Source: Myroides indicus
GTDB taxonomy: Bacteria; Bacteroidota; Bacteroidia; Flavobacteriales; Flavobacteriaceae
Length of the DNA stretch: 54,082 nt
NCBI RefSeq assembly: GCF_004364575.1
Contig: NZ_SOAG01000001.1
Location: 123,343 to 177,424, forward strand
Direction of reading: 5' to 3'
The notes under the pieces were generated by a model that was given only the letters and a program-made list of their open reading frames with translations, ran no database searches and was not told the DNA's origin. Of the stretch, positions 34,195 to 43,615 are shown one piece after another. The position numbers and the translations under genes were made by a program. Numbering within the stretch: position 1 is the stretch's first letter; each line of letters opens with the position of its first letter.

Positions 34195-34608
34195 TTATTT
34201 TTTAGATAATTTAAATTTTTCAAAATCGCGAATGTAGTCTTCTTCTGAAAATTCATCTGAAGTAACCACCAGACATACCGAACCTGAAGAAAATTTTTTG
34301 ATTTCACGCCAAATTCCCTGAGGTAAAAGCACTCCAATATCGGGTCTGTTCAAGTGAACTGTCTTTTTTTTTTCTCCATCATCCAGTGTCACTTCAAAAC
34401 TACCCGATAAAGCAAACAGCGCGCTTTTTTGTTGTTTGTGTGCATGTCCGCCCCTTTCTGCGCCAGATGGAACATCGTACAAAAAATAAACTCTTTTAAT
34501 AGCAAACGGCACAATATTTTTTTCAATGACTGACAGATTTCCTCTCGGATCTTCTATTTTAGGCAAAACAATTTCAATACAGTCTTCAACTCTGGTATTT
34601 TTCATCAC
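34195..34608 (-). CDS. FdtA-like dTDP-4-oxo-6-deoxyglucose 3,4-ketoisomerase (cupin)
   Basis: A 137-residue cupin of the FdtA/QdtA/WxcM-like type, which isomerises dTDP-4-keto-6-deoxyglucose to the 3-keto form. Motifs: LPKIEDPRGNLSVIEK near the start, RVYFLYDVPSGAERGGHAHKQ with the metal/active-site histidines, and DIGVLLPQGIWREIKKFS. It is the last gene of a four-gene minus-strand operon with a flippase, an aminotransferase and an acyltransferase. Together they make a 3-acylamino-3,6-dideoxyhexose. Whether the product is the galacto or gluco isomer cannot be told from the sequence. Confidence 0.9.
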   Translation of the reverse strand: MMKNTRVEDCIEIVLPKIEDPRGNLSVIEKNIVPFAIKRVYFLYDVPSGAERGGHAHKQQKSALFALSGSFEVTLDDGEKKKTVHLNRPDIGVLLPQGIWREIKKFSSGSVCLVVTSDEFSEEDYIRDFEKFKLSKK

Positions 34609-34625
34609 ACGGTATTTTTACAAAT

Positions 34626-35915
34626 TTACAATTTATCCGGCTGTGGAAAATGTTTATTGAAATATCTCGAAAAATAAATTAGTAAAATAATGCTATAAAC
34701 CAAATATACCACGCTATGTGCTTTAGTTACCCCGGTTATTCCTTCACTACTTATCCAGTAAAAAGACAATCCGTAAAACAGCAAAAATGATATTGATTCA
34801 GTTATCAAATAAGGTATGACCAAACGGTATGAGTAAAACATAATACCGTAAATCAGAGCAAAAGCTTTTAGAAAATCTCCAATCAGCTGCCAAAATAAAT
34901 AATCAGACAAAGGCAAAAAACTACGGTCGAGAAACAACGTTGTAGTCTGATTTCTAAAAATGTAAAAAACTACAATTCCTATTGCAAAAACAGGTAAAAT
35001 AAACTGCTGATAGATTTTTATGTATTGTTTCGCTTCATTTCCCGACCGACAAGCCGACAGCTTTGGCAAAAAATAAATACTGATTAAAGTAGAAATAAAA
35101 AGCATATAAAAACCAGACAATCGCTGCATAGCTTCCCAATAACCTGCTTGTTCTAATCCACAATATTGAATTATCAGCCTGCGAACGTAAAAATAAACCG
35201 CAGGAGTGCACAGTGTTGTAAAAAGTGCCATAATCGAAAAGGAAAACAGCGGATATAGCCACTGTTTATCTACTGTTTTCAACTCAAATTTCACTTCTTT
35301 TTTGACCCAATACCACGACAAAAAAAACAATAATGCCGGCGAGATTACCATTCCCAATAGTGCTCCTCTCAGCTCGGCAACCAATAAAAGCAATACCGTT
35401 GCCGTAACACCTAAAACATTTCCGGCAATATTGAGATAAATCACTTTTTTAAAATACCCCAATCCGTTAAGCACTGCTACAAAAATTCCGTTTAGTACCT
35501 GGAGTGGAAAAGCGAATGCCATAACAACAAACAAGAACGAAAATGAAAACTGGTCCCCAAAAATATAATGATTCAGCCACTGACTGAAAAAAGCAAACAA
35601 TAAAACCGCAAAGATCAAGATTGCGCTGACAAAGATTAACACAGTAGAAAACAAACTGTTTATCTTTTTATGGTCTTCCTTATATTCCGATACATACTTT
35701 ACAATTCCGTTTGGAAACCCAAAAGAAGCAATCCCCTCTATCGAAGCCATTACATTACGGAAATTTCCCATGAGTGCCATTCCGGAAGGACCGATAAAAA
35801 CAGCAATTGCCTTTGCTGATAAAATACCCGTAAACAGGCGAATCAGAATTCCAAAACTATTTAGAATTCCGATTTTAAAAACCGTCTGATACTTTATTTT
35901 ATTTACAATTTTCAA
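34626..35915 (-). CDS. Wzx-type polysaccharide flippase
   Basis: A 429-residue membrane protein with about 12 hydrophobic helices spread along its length, of the MATE-like O-antigen/teichoic-acid export family. It should flip an undecaprenyl-linked repeat unit across the inner membrane. The N terminus shows GILIRLFTGILSAKAIAVFI and GPSGMALMGNFRNV, which resemble the first helices of O-antigen translocases. It lies 17 bases before the ketoisomerase gene and 14 after the aminotransferase in the same operon. Confidence 0.88.
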   Translation of the reverse strand: MKIVNKIKYQTVFKIGILNSFGILIRLFTGILSAKAIAVFIGPSGMALMGNFRNVMASIEGIASFGFPNGIVKYVSEYKEDHKKINSLFSTVLIFVSAILIFAVLLFAFFSQWLNHYIFGDQFSFSFLFVVMAFAFPLQVLNGIFVAVLNGLGYFKKVIYLNIAGNVLGVTATVLLLLVAELRGALLGMVISPALLFFLSWYWVKKEVKFELKTVDKQWLYPLFSFSIMALFTTLCTPAVYFYVRRLIIQYCGLEQAGYWEAMQRLSGFYMLFISTLISIYFLPKLSACRSGNEAKQYIKIYQQFILPVFAIGIVVFYIFRNQTTTLFLDRSFLPLSDYLFWQLIGDFLKAFALIYGIMFYSYRLVIPYLITESISFLLFYGLSFYWISSEGITGVTKAHSVVYLVYSIILLIYFSRYFNKHFPQPDKL

Positions 35916-35929
35916 TCGTTTATTCTGGT

Positions 35930-37027
35930 TTAATACTTGTTAATAACGTCAATGATATATGAAACTTCATTTTCGCTCAAAACCGGAGAAATCGGAATAC
36001 TGACAACCTCTTCATGGATTAATTCAGTTACCTGTAAAGACAAATAACTGAATTCCGACAACGCTTTTTGTTTATGTGACGGTATAGGATAATGAATCAT
36101 AGTTTGAATTCCTTTTTCAAGCAGATAATTCTGAAAATGAGTTCTGTCTGCAACACGGATAACAAATAAGTGAAAGTTATGCGCCTTGCTGCTTTTGACT
36201 TTAGGAAGAATTATTTTGTAATTATCTATTTCTGATAGATACCGATGAGCAATTTGCCTTCGCCTGTCATTTTCTGCATCCAGATTCGGTAATTTGAAGT
36301 TTAAGATAGCAGCCTGTAATTCATCCAATCTACTGTTAAATCCGCGGTATTTATTCTGGTATTTGATATGAGAGCCGTAATTGCGGAGTGCGCGGATAAC
36401 TTCTGCCAGTTCTGCACTATGCGTTGTCACTGCTCCCCCATCTCCAAAACAACCCAGGTTTTTAGCAGGATAAAAACTAAATGCCGCTGCATCTCCTATT
36501 GCGCCGGCTTTTCCGTTATCAGATACTGAACCATGAGCTTGTGCGGCATCTTCTATAAGCAAAATACCTCTCTCTTGTGTATATTGGCGGATTTCCTGCA
36601 TTTCAGAAAGCTGACCGTATAAATGCACAACCAACACAGCCTGCGTATGAGAAGTAATAGCCTCTTTAAGTGACGCCAACGATAAATTATAAGTATCTAT
36701 ATCAGGTTCTGCCAAAATCGGGTTCAAACCGCATTGTAACAACGCCAAAATAGTAGCAATATATGTATTTGCCGGTACAATAACATCAGCTCCTCCTGTT
36801 AGCTTACCAGTTTGAATAAGTCCCATAAAAATTAGTTTCAAAGCATCTAGTCCGTTTCCTACACCTACGCTATACTGAACTCCGCAATACTCAGAAAAGC
36901 TTTTTTCAAATGCCAATAGCTCATCTCCTAGAATATAGGAGCCTTTTTCAAGTATTTCAGAAGTCTTTTGTAAATAAAGTTTTTCATAAGGTTTGTTTAT
37001 CTTATGTAAATCTAAAAACGAAATCAT
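35930..37027 (-). CDS. DegT/DnrJ/EryC1/StrS-family sugar aminotransferase (FdtB-like)
   Basis: PLP-dependent aminotransferase that adds the amino group at C3 of the keto-deoxy sugar made by the cupin. I start it at 37027: this ATG overlaps the TGA of the preceding gene (ATGA) and gives [17 protein letters not shown], the usual family start. ATG 37033 would add only two residues. From 37027, Lys189 in [18 protein letters not shown] is the PLP lysine, [12 protein letters not shown] is the cofactor phosphate loop, and [10 protein letters not shown] holds the conserved Asp. Length (365) is normal. The operon context supports FdtB. Confidence 0.92.
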   Translation of the reverse strand: MISFLDLHKINKPYEKLYLQKTSEILEKGSYILGDELLAFEKSFSEYCGVQYSVGVGNGLDALKLIFMGLIQTGKLTGGADVIVPANTYIATILALLQCGLNPILAEPDIDTYNLSLASLKEAITSHTQAVLVVHLYGQLSEMQEIRQYTQERGILLIEDAAQAHGSVSDNGKAGAIGDAAAFSFYPAKNLGCFGDGGAVTTHSAELAEVIRALRNYGSHIKYQNKYRGFNSRLDELQAAILNFKLPNLDAENDRRRQIAHRYLSEIDNYKIILPKVKSSKAHNFHLFVIRVADRTHFQNYLLEKGIQTMIHYPIPSHKQKALSEFSYLSLQVTELIHEEVVSIPISPVLSENEVSYIIDVINKY

Positions 37028-38001
37028 TTCCATACCTTATCCAATTTAGCAAAACTTGAGGTTTTAAAAGCGTAAAAATCCTGAATAACAGTTCTAGCAC
37101 CAAAACCTTCTTTCCAATGTAAAAGTCCTTTATTTAGTGTTTTTCCGTTATCTTCATTACTGATGCCAAAATCAAAAAAATCTTTATCGGCAAAAATATC
37201 TTCGATTATTTTTTTTTGCAAAAAATCCAGTGCGCCGTCTTTATTTCCCTGTTCTTTTCCTGCAATATATTGTAAATGTGCTACTTTTTGTGTTTCAAAA
37301 ACAGTAACTCCGCCAACTATTTCACATTGAGTATTATACACGTTAAACTGTCTTATCTGATTGGGAAAGCACTGTTTTAAAAGTTCAATTTCATTGAGAG
37401 TATGAACCGGATTAACATTGTATTTTTCTTTCAGCCTGGGAATCAAAATTGAATTCCAAAAAGATGAAAAATCGGCAGTTTCACTTACAAAATACTTTTT
37501 AGAGGAAGCCTTTCGGCACATTCTTCTGCGATTTTCGGAAAAAGGTAATTTTCTTTTTAAATCAATAACACTCAGCACGTCCCTTCTGTACAAATGCGCA
37601 TTTAATAAAAATGCTATATAACTGATTTCTTCACTAAAAACGCACGAATAAATTGGTGGAATATCTTTTATCAAAATCTCCTCAATATCCAGATTACTGT
37701 AATACTTCAGCAATAATTTAAAATATTGAATATAATTTTCAAGATTAATTCCCATATCGCAAATCAAACCACCATAAGTCAATCCCTGGTGAGAAATTAC
37801 CGTACTTCCATCCCGATTGGCAGGAAAAATTGCTTTTATGGTATTGTTGTCAACAATTAGTATGGACATTTCTTCAAACCGATGCTGATGATATTCCATA
37901 AAACCGCGTTCAAACAAAAACGTACCATTTTTTGCTCGACTCTGAACAAAATAATCCCACTCTTTTCGGTAACAGGCGGTATAAGGTATAATTTGCAACA
38001 T
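37024..38001 (-). CDS. GNAT/FemAB-like acyltransferase of the amino-sugar operon
   Basis: A 325-residue protein of the GNAT-like FemAB superfamily, by its pattern of two mixed alpha/beta halves. Segments such as [20 protein letters not shown] and [20 protein letters not shown] are typical of the acyl-CoA-binding half. It is the first gene of the operon and overlaps the aminotransferase start by 4 bases (ATGA). By position it should acylate the 3-amino group of the sugar. It is not an FdtC-type hexapeptide acetyltransferase, so the acyl group (acetyl or other) is open. Confidence 0.75.
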   Translation of the reverse strand: MLQIIPYTACYRKEWDYFVQSRAKNGTFLFERGFMEYHQHRFEEMSILIVDNNTIKAIFPANRDGSTVISHQGLTYGGLICDMGINLENYIQYFKLLLKYYSNLDIEEILIKDIPPIYSCVFSEEISYIAFLLNAHLYRRDVLSVIDLKRKLPFSENRRRMCRKASSKKYFVSETADFSSFWNSILIPRLKEKYNVNPVHTLNEIELLKQCFPNQIRQFNVYNTQCEIVGGVTVFETQKVAHLQYIAGKEQGNKDGALDFLQKKIIEDIFADKDFFDFGISNEDNGKTLNKGLLHWKEGFGARTVIQDFYAFKTSSFAKLDKVWK

Positions 38002-38160
38002 CTAGAATTCTTTGCAGTTGTTTACTCTTTTATTTTTCAATAATACTACTTTAAAATAAATTTACGGCAAAAATACATTAAAGATTAAAGCTATAAAAAA
38101 TGATTGTAAGTAAGGACTTTACAGCTATTTTTATTTTTAAGTAATGCTACTAAAGTCAAA

Positions 38161-39201
38161 TTACTGCAAAAAATTATTCTTATACTTAAAAAAATTTAAT
38201 TTACAATTATTTTTTATATAGTATATACTATATAGCATAGTCATAATAATGTTAAACTTTTTTACCTTGTTCTGTTTAAATAAACTATACATTTTTTGTT
38301 TAAAAATAGAGTTGAATTGATAGTCTTTAAAATTTTCAATCGCTTCATTGGGAATTGAACATAAAAAATCTATGCTATTTAAATTTTCCGGTTTACTTTT
38401 ATAAAAGCTGACTAATGAATTCTTTAATAATCTATTCATATACGTTTTGTAACAAACCAAGAACTGAATATTTGGATTTTCTGCTTTATATAGTTTATAG
38501 AATTTTAAAAACTCTAAATAAGTTTTATAAACAGAGGTAAATTCAAAGTCTTTCTTTGAAAGAGATTTTTTTGTATTTACATAGTTATATTTCTCAATTG
38601 AATTGAGATATACTTTTTTACAGTATTGTAAATATGTTAATACAAATACAGTATCCTCGTGAAGCACTATTTCTTCATCAAATTTAATATCATTTTGTTT
38701 TATAATTGTATTAAGGTATAATTTTGAAAATACATATCCATTTTTATAAATTTTATATGTTTTAAAAAGTGTATAAAATTCTTTTCTTTCCAATATTTTA
38801 GGAATATAATGAGGTATAGTAATTTTTTTGGGATCATATCCAATTGCATTAAATCTGTGAATTATTAAATCTGCTGATGTTTTATGATAGTCATTTATCA
38901 TTTTTTCTAAATAACCAATTGATAGAAAATCATCACTATCTACAAAAGCAACAAAAAAACCTTTAGCAACTTGCATTCCCGAATTTCGAGCGGCTGATAC
39001 ACCGCCATTGGCTTTATTAACAACCAAAATTCGTTTATCTATGCGTTTAAATTTTTTGCATATTACTTTTGTATCATCCTGTGATCCATCATTAACAATA
39101 ATCAATTCAAAATTACAATAAGTTTGATTCAAGATGCTAATACATCTTTTTATAGTTTTGCCAGCATTATACGCCGGCAAAATCACAGATACTAGAAACA
39201 T
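38161..39201 (-). CDS. Family 2 glycosyltransferase, AT-rich
   Basis: A 346-residue GT-A-fold enzyme: MFLVSVILPAYNAGKTIKRC at the start, Asp88-x-Asp90-Asp91 in FVAFVDSDDFL as the DXD motif, and VLHEDTVFVLTYL with the ED motif. The C-terminal half is Lys/Tyr/Phe/Asn-rich. By eye it is more AT-rich than any neighbour, in codon use as well as flanks, which suggests recent acquisition. It begins 22 bases after the OMP stop with no terminator between, so it may be transcribed from the OMP promoter rather than with the Fdt operon. Confidence 0.85.
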   Translation of the reverse strand: MFLVSVILPAYNAGKTIKRCISILNQTYCNFELIIVNDGSQDDTKVICKKFKRIDKRILVVNKANGGVSAARNSGMQVAKGFFVAFVDSDDFLSIGYLEKMINDYHKTSADLIIHRFNAIGYDPKKITIPHYIPKILERKEFYTLFKTYKIYKNGYVFSKLYLNTIIKQNDIKFDEEIVLHEDTVFVLTYLQYCKKVYLNSIEKYNYVNTKKSLSKKDFEFTSVYKTYLEFLKFYKLYKAENPNIQFLVCYKTYMNRLLKNSLVSFYKSKPENLNSIDFLCSIPNEAIENFKDYQFNSIFKQKMYSLFKQNKVKKFNIIMTMLYSIYYIKNNCKLNFFKYKNNFLQ

Positions 39202-39223
39202 CTAACTCTTAACTAATCAAATT

Positions 39224-39997
39224 TTAAAATCTATAAGCTATACTCAATCCCATTCGCAAACCCGCCCAAGGCATTTTTCCTTTGAGCTTAATACCCTTAT
39301 CACTGATTTCATAATCAATATTGTCAAAGCTGTCTTTTAAATCTTCCGCAAAATCTTGTAATTCTGCCTGTTCTTCTGCCGATAAGTTTTTGCTGGCAGT
39401 GATATCGATATTTGCTGAGCCGTAATTTCCGCCTATAATCTGCCAGTCCAGATAAATATTTTTGCCCAAATGCCACTGCGCACCAAAATAAATTCCACCG
39501 GAAAAAGCTTTGATATTACCAGTCAGCGGAAGATTAGGATCTTCTCCCAATAATATCAATTCATCAAACCTGTAATCATAATTTATTTTAGTGGTTTCAA
39601 TCTTAGCAAAAGCAGCGATATAAAATCCGTTAAAAGCTCCTTTTTTACCTAGATAAAGTTTGATTTCCGGCGCAAAGGAAAAGTTTGAATACTTTAGTTT
39701 ATCAATTTCAAAAGACGCATCATCTCCACTTTCATCACTTTCAAACATTTTCTGTAAAGTACTTTTAAACGGTGCTCCGCTTTGTGGACGGTAATTTACA
39801 GTTGCTCCCGCAATCAACCTGCCTACTACCTTTCGCTCATAAGTTAAAGATCCTGTTCCCCACGATAGAGGAACAATATTAAATTTTACCAGATTTTTCT
39901 TTACGGGTAAAACACTGTCTGCTGTCATTGGCTCAAGATTCTGACCACATAAAATGGAACAGCACAATAGTGCAAATAAAACAAAATAAGATTTCAT
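39224..39997 (-). CDS. Outer-membrane beta-barrel protein
   Basis: A 257-residue exported protein: signal peptide MKSYFVLFALLCCSILCGQ, then alternating hydrophobic/polar strands and a C terminus ending AGLRMGLSIAYRF (aromatic last residue, typical of outer-membrane barrels). Segments VKFNIVPLSWGTGSLTYER and FNGFYIAAFAKIETTKI recall DUF3575-like OMPs, but I am not sure of that family. A region at about 200-225 is rich in Glu/Asp. It is divergent from the MocR regulator; a -7 box and a dyad lie between them. Confidence 0.75.
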   Translation of the reverse strand: MKSYFVLFALLCCSILCGQNLEPMTADSVLPVKKNLVKFNIVPLSWGTGSLTYERKVVGRLIAGATVNYRPQSGAPFKSTLQKMFESDESGDDASFEIDKLKYSNFSFAPEIKLYLGKKGAFNGFYIAAFAKIETTKINYDYRFDELILLGEDPNLPLTGNIKAFSGGIYFGAQWHLGKNIYLDWQIIGGNYGSANIDITASKNLSAEEQAELQDFAEDLKDSFDNIDYEISDKGIKLKGKMPWAGLRMGLSIAYRF

Positions 39998-40025
39998 GAT
40001 ATGGTGTTTTTATGTTTTGTTAATA

Positions 40026-40077
40026 CAAAGTTAAGAGTCAAAGAAATACTAAAAAATACCCATTTATAGGTATTTTT
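40026..40077 (-). promoter_or_regulatory. OMP promoter with an overlapping palindrome, between OMP and MocR genes
   Basis: On the minus strand TAACTTTG (40033 to 40026) is an exact TAnnTTTG box, 28 bases before the OMP ATG. About 20 bases further upstream, where the -33 element should lie, is the perfect 9-bp inverted repeat AAAAATACC (40052-40060) / GGTATTTTT (40069-40077) with an 8-base spacer. The MocR gene starts 102 bases to the right, so its product is the natural candidate to bind here. Confidence 0.55.
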
Positions 40078-40178
40078 GATAAGCTGTATCAATATTTAAA
40101 TTTTTAAATATTAATCCTATAATACATCAAAGTTTAAACGTAAATTTCCGGCATGTTTAAAATCTAAAAAAGAATACC

Positions 40179-41663
40179 ATGAGTAGTCCGGTTAAAATTC
40201 CTTACAACAGTTTTATTAAGATTGACCGTCAATCATCTACTCCTGTATATCTTCAGATAACCAATCAGTTCAGCAATGCCATTCAGCGGAATTTTTTGCC
40301 TAAAGGAACCAAGCTCCCCGGCACGCGAATGATGGCAGTTCTGCTGAGTGTAAACAGAAATACGATTGTTTCTGCATTTGAAGAACTCGCAGAACAGGGT
40401 TGGATTGAAGTAAAACCTAATAAAGGTACTTTCGTGATCGAAAAAACACTTCAGAAACCGCAAAAAATACAAACCGACCCTAAAAAATACCAATATCAAT
40501 ATCCTGTCCAAACCGGCTTTTCCTTTATACAATCAAATCTGATGGACAATCCGTTTGAGAAAACGCGATGTACTTACATTTTTAATGATGGAACGCCTGA
40601 CTTTCGTCTCTCGCAAATAGAACAGTTGTCTTCTTTTTACAGTGCCTGTTTACGAAGAAAACATATAGGCAAAAAATGGCATGACAGCAATCATACAGAA
40701 AACGATTCTTTTAAGCGTAATTTAGTTAACTACCTTAACCTTTCCCGTGGATTGCACATTGATATTTCAAACTTACTAACTACACGAAGTTCGGAAATGA
40801 GTATCTACCTGGTGTCTCAGATTTTATTAAACATAAATGACACTGTTGCAGTAGCAGATCTAAGCTATTTTACCTCCAATATGGCATTTCAGAAAGCAGG
40901 AGCAAGAATCATAACGATTCCGACCGACAAACAAGGAATTGACGTGGATTATCTGGAAAAAATATGCAAAAAACAATCACTCAGAATGCTGTATATCACT
41001 CCGCACTACCACTACCCTACCACTGTAACACTCAGCGCGCAGCGAAGAGTAAAACTACTGCATCTGGCGGCAAAATATGGTTTTATTATTCTGGAAGATG
41101 ATTATGATTATGATTTTCACTACGATAAAAGTCCTGTTTTACCACTAACCAGCGTTGACGGTAATGGAATGGTAGTTTATATTGGTACATTTGGTAAGGC
41201 ACTGCCATCGGGCTTCAGAACTGGTTTTGTTGTTGCCCCACAAAATCTGATAGCTGAATTACAACAACATCTGACATTGATAGACCATCGTCGCGATACT
41301 GTTATGGAACAGGTTTTAAGTGAACTGATTAAAGAAGGAGAAATACATCGATTTCAAAAAAAACACCTGCAAATATATCAATCTCGAAGAGACTTTTTCT
41401 GCCGACAGTTAGAAACCTTTTTTGGAAACAGCCTTACTTTTGAAAAGCCCTCAGGGGGTTTAGCAGTTTGGATGGAATGGAATACACCCGTTAATCTTTT
41501 AAGATTAAAAAAAATAGCAGAAAAATCCGATTTGTTTATTCCCAAAACGCTTTTATATCAAAATAAAAGTACAACAGCAATGCGAGTTGGATTTGGACAT
41601 CTTAACGAAAAAGAAATAGAGCACAGTTTGTCCATTATATGGAAGTCTATTTCAAAATTATAA
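40179..41663 (+). CDS. MocR/PdxR-type regulator (GntR HTH fused to a PLP aminotransferase domain)
   Basis: A 494-residue transcription factor. Residues about 15-85 form a winged helix of the GntR type (STPVYLQITNQFSNAIQRN, LPGTRMMAVLLSVNRNTIVS, LAEQGWIEVKPNKGTFVIEK). From about 120 on it is a fold-type I aminotransferase domain with the PLP Lys340 in YIGTFGKALPSGFRTGF. MocR proteins sense PLP or amino-type ligands and usually control a neighbour. Here the neighbours are the OMP gene (divergent) and catalase (387 bases away); no pdxST genes are present. Confidence 0.93.
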   Translation: MSSPVKIPYNSFIKIDRQSSTPVYLQITNQFSNAIQRNFLPKGTKLPGTRMMAVLLSVNRNTIVSAFEELAEQGWIEVKPNKGTFVIEKTLQKPQKIQTDPKKYQYQYPVQTGFSFIQSNLMDNPFEKTRCTYIFNDGTPDFRLSQIEQLSSFYSACLRRKHIGKKWHDSNHTENDSFKRNLVNYLNLSRGLHIDISNLLTTRSSEMSIYLVSQILLNINDTVAVADLSYFTSNMAFQKAGARIITIPTDKQGIDVDYLEKICKKQSLRMLYITPHYHYPTTVTLSAQRRVKLLHLAAKYGFIILEDDYDYDFHYDKSPVLPLTSVDGNGMVVYIGTFGKALPSGFRTGFVVAPQNLIAELQQHLTLIDHRRDTVMEQVLSELIKEGEIHRFQKKHLQIYQSRRDFFCRQLETFFGNSLTFEKPSGGLAVWMEWNTPVNLLRLKKIAEKSDLFIPKTLLYQNKSTTAMRVGFGHLNEKEIEHSLSIIWKSISKL

Positions 41664-41840
41664 CTTCTTTTTTTTAATATAAGCACAGAAAATTTATTGT
41701 TCTCATAAAAAATATCCTAACCTAAAAAACTTACACCAATAATCTTTATTTTAAAGATAGGTCGTTAAGAATACTTCTCTTCTTATTTTTCTTATTTTTT
41801 TCAATCCCTGTAGTTTCTAATTAATCGGGGATGCCTCTTA

Positions 41841-41858
41841 TTTTACAACATTGTAAAA
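41841..41858. promoter_or_regulatory. Perfect palindrome upstream of katA
   Basis: TTTTACAA-CA-TTGTAAAA: arms 41841-41848 and 41851-41858. It lies about 190 bases before the catalase start, far from the -7 box. It does not match the PerR or OxyR consensus I know. It could be an operator or a weak terminator for the MocR gene (AAAAC follows, no T run). Confidence 0.45.
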
Positions 41859-42010
41859 ACAAGATAATTATTATACCTCACCATACAAACAGTTGCAATA
41901 CAAAAAATTAATTAGTAAAAACTATTTAAAAATACATTAATAATAGATTTTATTTATAACTAAATTAGTAAACGATATGAAAAACCCTGATTTACAATAA
42001 GATATATTTT

Positions 42011-42018
42011 TATGTTTG
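42011..42018 (+). promoter_or_regulatory. Bacteroidota -7 box (TATGTTTG) for katA
   Basis: Exact TAnnTTTG match 32 bases before the ATG. TTT at 41991-41993 sits 17 bases upstream in the -33 position instead of TTG. Confidence 0.5.
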
Positions 42019-42050
42019 CAATAGAAATTAAGAATATAAAATAAGTTATT

Positions 42051-43532
42051 ATGAAAAAAGACAAACTTACTACCGCATCAGGGCGTCCTTACGCTTATCA
42101 CGAAGATTCCTTAACTGCAGGCCCCAGAGGTCCTGTTTTATTGCAAGATTATATTCTGCATGAAAAAATGGCACATTTTAACCGCGAACGTATACCTGAG
42201 AGAGTGGTACACGCCAAAGGCTCAGGAGCCTATGGAACATTTACAGTGACGCACGATATTACTCAATACACCAAAGCTAAGTTGTTTAACGAAATAGGAA
42301 AACAAACTCCTGTTTTCCTTAGATTTTCAACTGTTGGAGGAGAAAAAGGATCTGCAGATACCGAACGAGATCCAAGAGGTTTCGCATTAAAATTCTATAC
42401 TGAAGATGGCAATTGGGATTTAGTAGGAAATAATACTCCGGTATTTTTTATTAAAGATGCTAAAAAATTCAGCGACTTTATTCATACTCAAAAAAGAGAG
42501 CCTCGAACAAATTTAAAATCAGCTACAATGGTTTGGGATTTTTGGTCTTTGAACCCTGAAAGCCTTCACCAGGTAATGATACTAATGACCGACCGTGGAA
42601 CACCTTATGGATACAGGCACATGAATGGATACGGAAGCCACACTTTTTCCATGATAAATAAAGAAAATGAACGTTTTTTTGTGAAATTCCACTTTAAAAC
42701 GGCACAAGGCATCAAAAATTTTACCGGAAAAGAAGCCGATCAAATGAGAGCCGAAGATATGGATTTTGCTCAGCGCGATTTGTATGAAAATATAGAAAAA
42801 GGTAACTTCCCTAAATGGAATTTAAAAATACAGGTAATGACGGAACAAGAAGTTAAAAACGCTGTGGTCAATCCTTTTGACGTAACCAAGGTTTGGCCTC
42901 ACAAAGATTATCCATTGATTGATGTAGGGGTTTTAGAGCTTAACAAAAATCCGGAAAATTATTTTCAAGATGTAGAACAAGCCGCTTTTTCTCCCGCTCA
43001 TATTGTGGACGGTATTGGGTTTTCTCCTGATAAAATGTTACAAGGAAGAATTTTATCTTATTCCGATGCCCAACGTTACCGATTAGGTGCTAATTATGAA
43101 CAGATTCCGGTTAACCGCTGTCCGTTTATGGCTATTAATAATTATCAACGAGATGGTTTAATGAGAATTGATGGTAATGGCGGAAGTAAACCTAACTATT
43201 ATCCAAACAGCTTTGACAATATTGAAGCAGACCAAAATTATGCAGAACCGGCTTTTGAGATTGAAAGTACAATAGCAGATCATTTTGACCGAAATGCGGA
43301 AGGTGAAAATGATCACTTTAGCCAACCGGGAAACTTATATAGATTATTATCTCAACAAGACAAAGAAAATACTATTAGTAATATTATTAATTCAATGAAT
43401 GCAATTGATGGAGAAAAAAGAGAAGAAATTATTCTTCGTCAATTATGCCACTGGTTTAGAGCTGATACCGAATTAGGAATGCATATTGCCAAAGGATTAA
43501 ATATCGACATAAGTAAGCATTTTAATATGTAA
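42051..43532 (+). CDS. katA: Monofunctional heme catalase
   Basis: A 493-residue cytosolic catalase (2 H2O2 to O2 and water) of the small-subunit type. Active-site His54 in [15 protein letters not shown], the active-site Asn in [15 protein letters not shown], and the heme ligand Tyr337 in [14 protein letters not shown] are all present; [18 protein letters not shown] is the family signature. Length and motif order are normal. It stands alone: an upstream -7 box, a 12-bp-stem terminator after it, and pyrD convergent. Confidence 0.97.
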   Translation: MKKDKLTTASGRPYAYHEDSLTAGPRGPVLLQDYILHEKMAHFNRERIPERVVHAKGSGAYGTFTVTHDITQYTKAKLFNEIGKQTPVFLRFSTVGGEKGSADTERDPRGFALKFYTEDGNWDLVGNNTPVFFIKDAKKFSDFIHTQKREPRTNLKSATMVWDFWSLNPESLHQVMILMTDRGTPYGYRHMNGYGSHTFSMINKENERFFVKFHFKTAQGIKNFTGKEADQMRAEDMDFAQRDLYENIEKGNFPKWNLKIQVMTEQEVKNAVVNPFDVTKVWPHKDYPLIDVGVLELNKNPENYFQDVEQAAFSPAHIVDGIGFSPDKMLQGRILSYSDAQRYRLGANYEQIPVNRCPFMAINNYQRDGLMRIDGNGGSKPNYYPNSFDNIEADQNYAEPAFEIESTIADHFDRNAEGENDHFSQPGNLYRLLSQQDKENTISNIINSMNAIDGEKREEIILRQLCHWFRADTELGMHIAKGLNIDISKHFNM

Positions 43533-43560
43533 AGCAAAGTAATATATATTAAAAACACAA

Positions 43561-43592
43561 AAACCTGCACAACATTCAATTTGTGCAGGTTT
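43561..43592. terminator. Bidirectional terminator between katA and pyrD
   Basis: 12-bp stem AAACCTGCACAA (43561-43572) / TTGTGCAGGTTT (43581-43592), 8-base loop. TTT-CTTTT follows on the plus strand and a weaker TTTGTGTTTTT on the minus strand. Confidence 0.9.
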
Positions 43593-43615
43593 CTTTTATC
43601 TCATTGTAAACTTAA

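Larger units (their letters stand above)
41664..42050. other. 387-base intergenic region before katA
   Basis: AT-rich and without a gene. It contains an 18-bp perfect palindrome (41841-41858) and a catalase -7 box (42011-42018). No terminator for the MocR gene was obvious. Confidence 0.6.
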
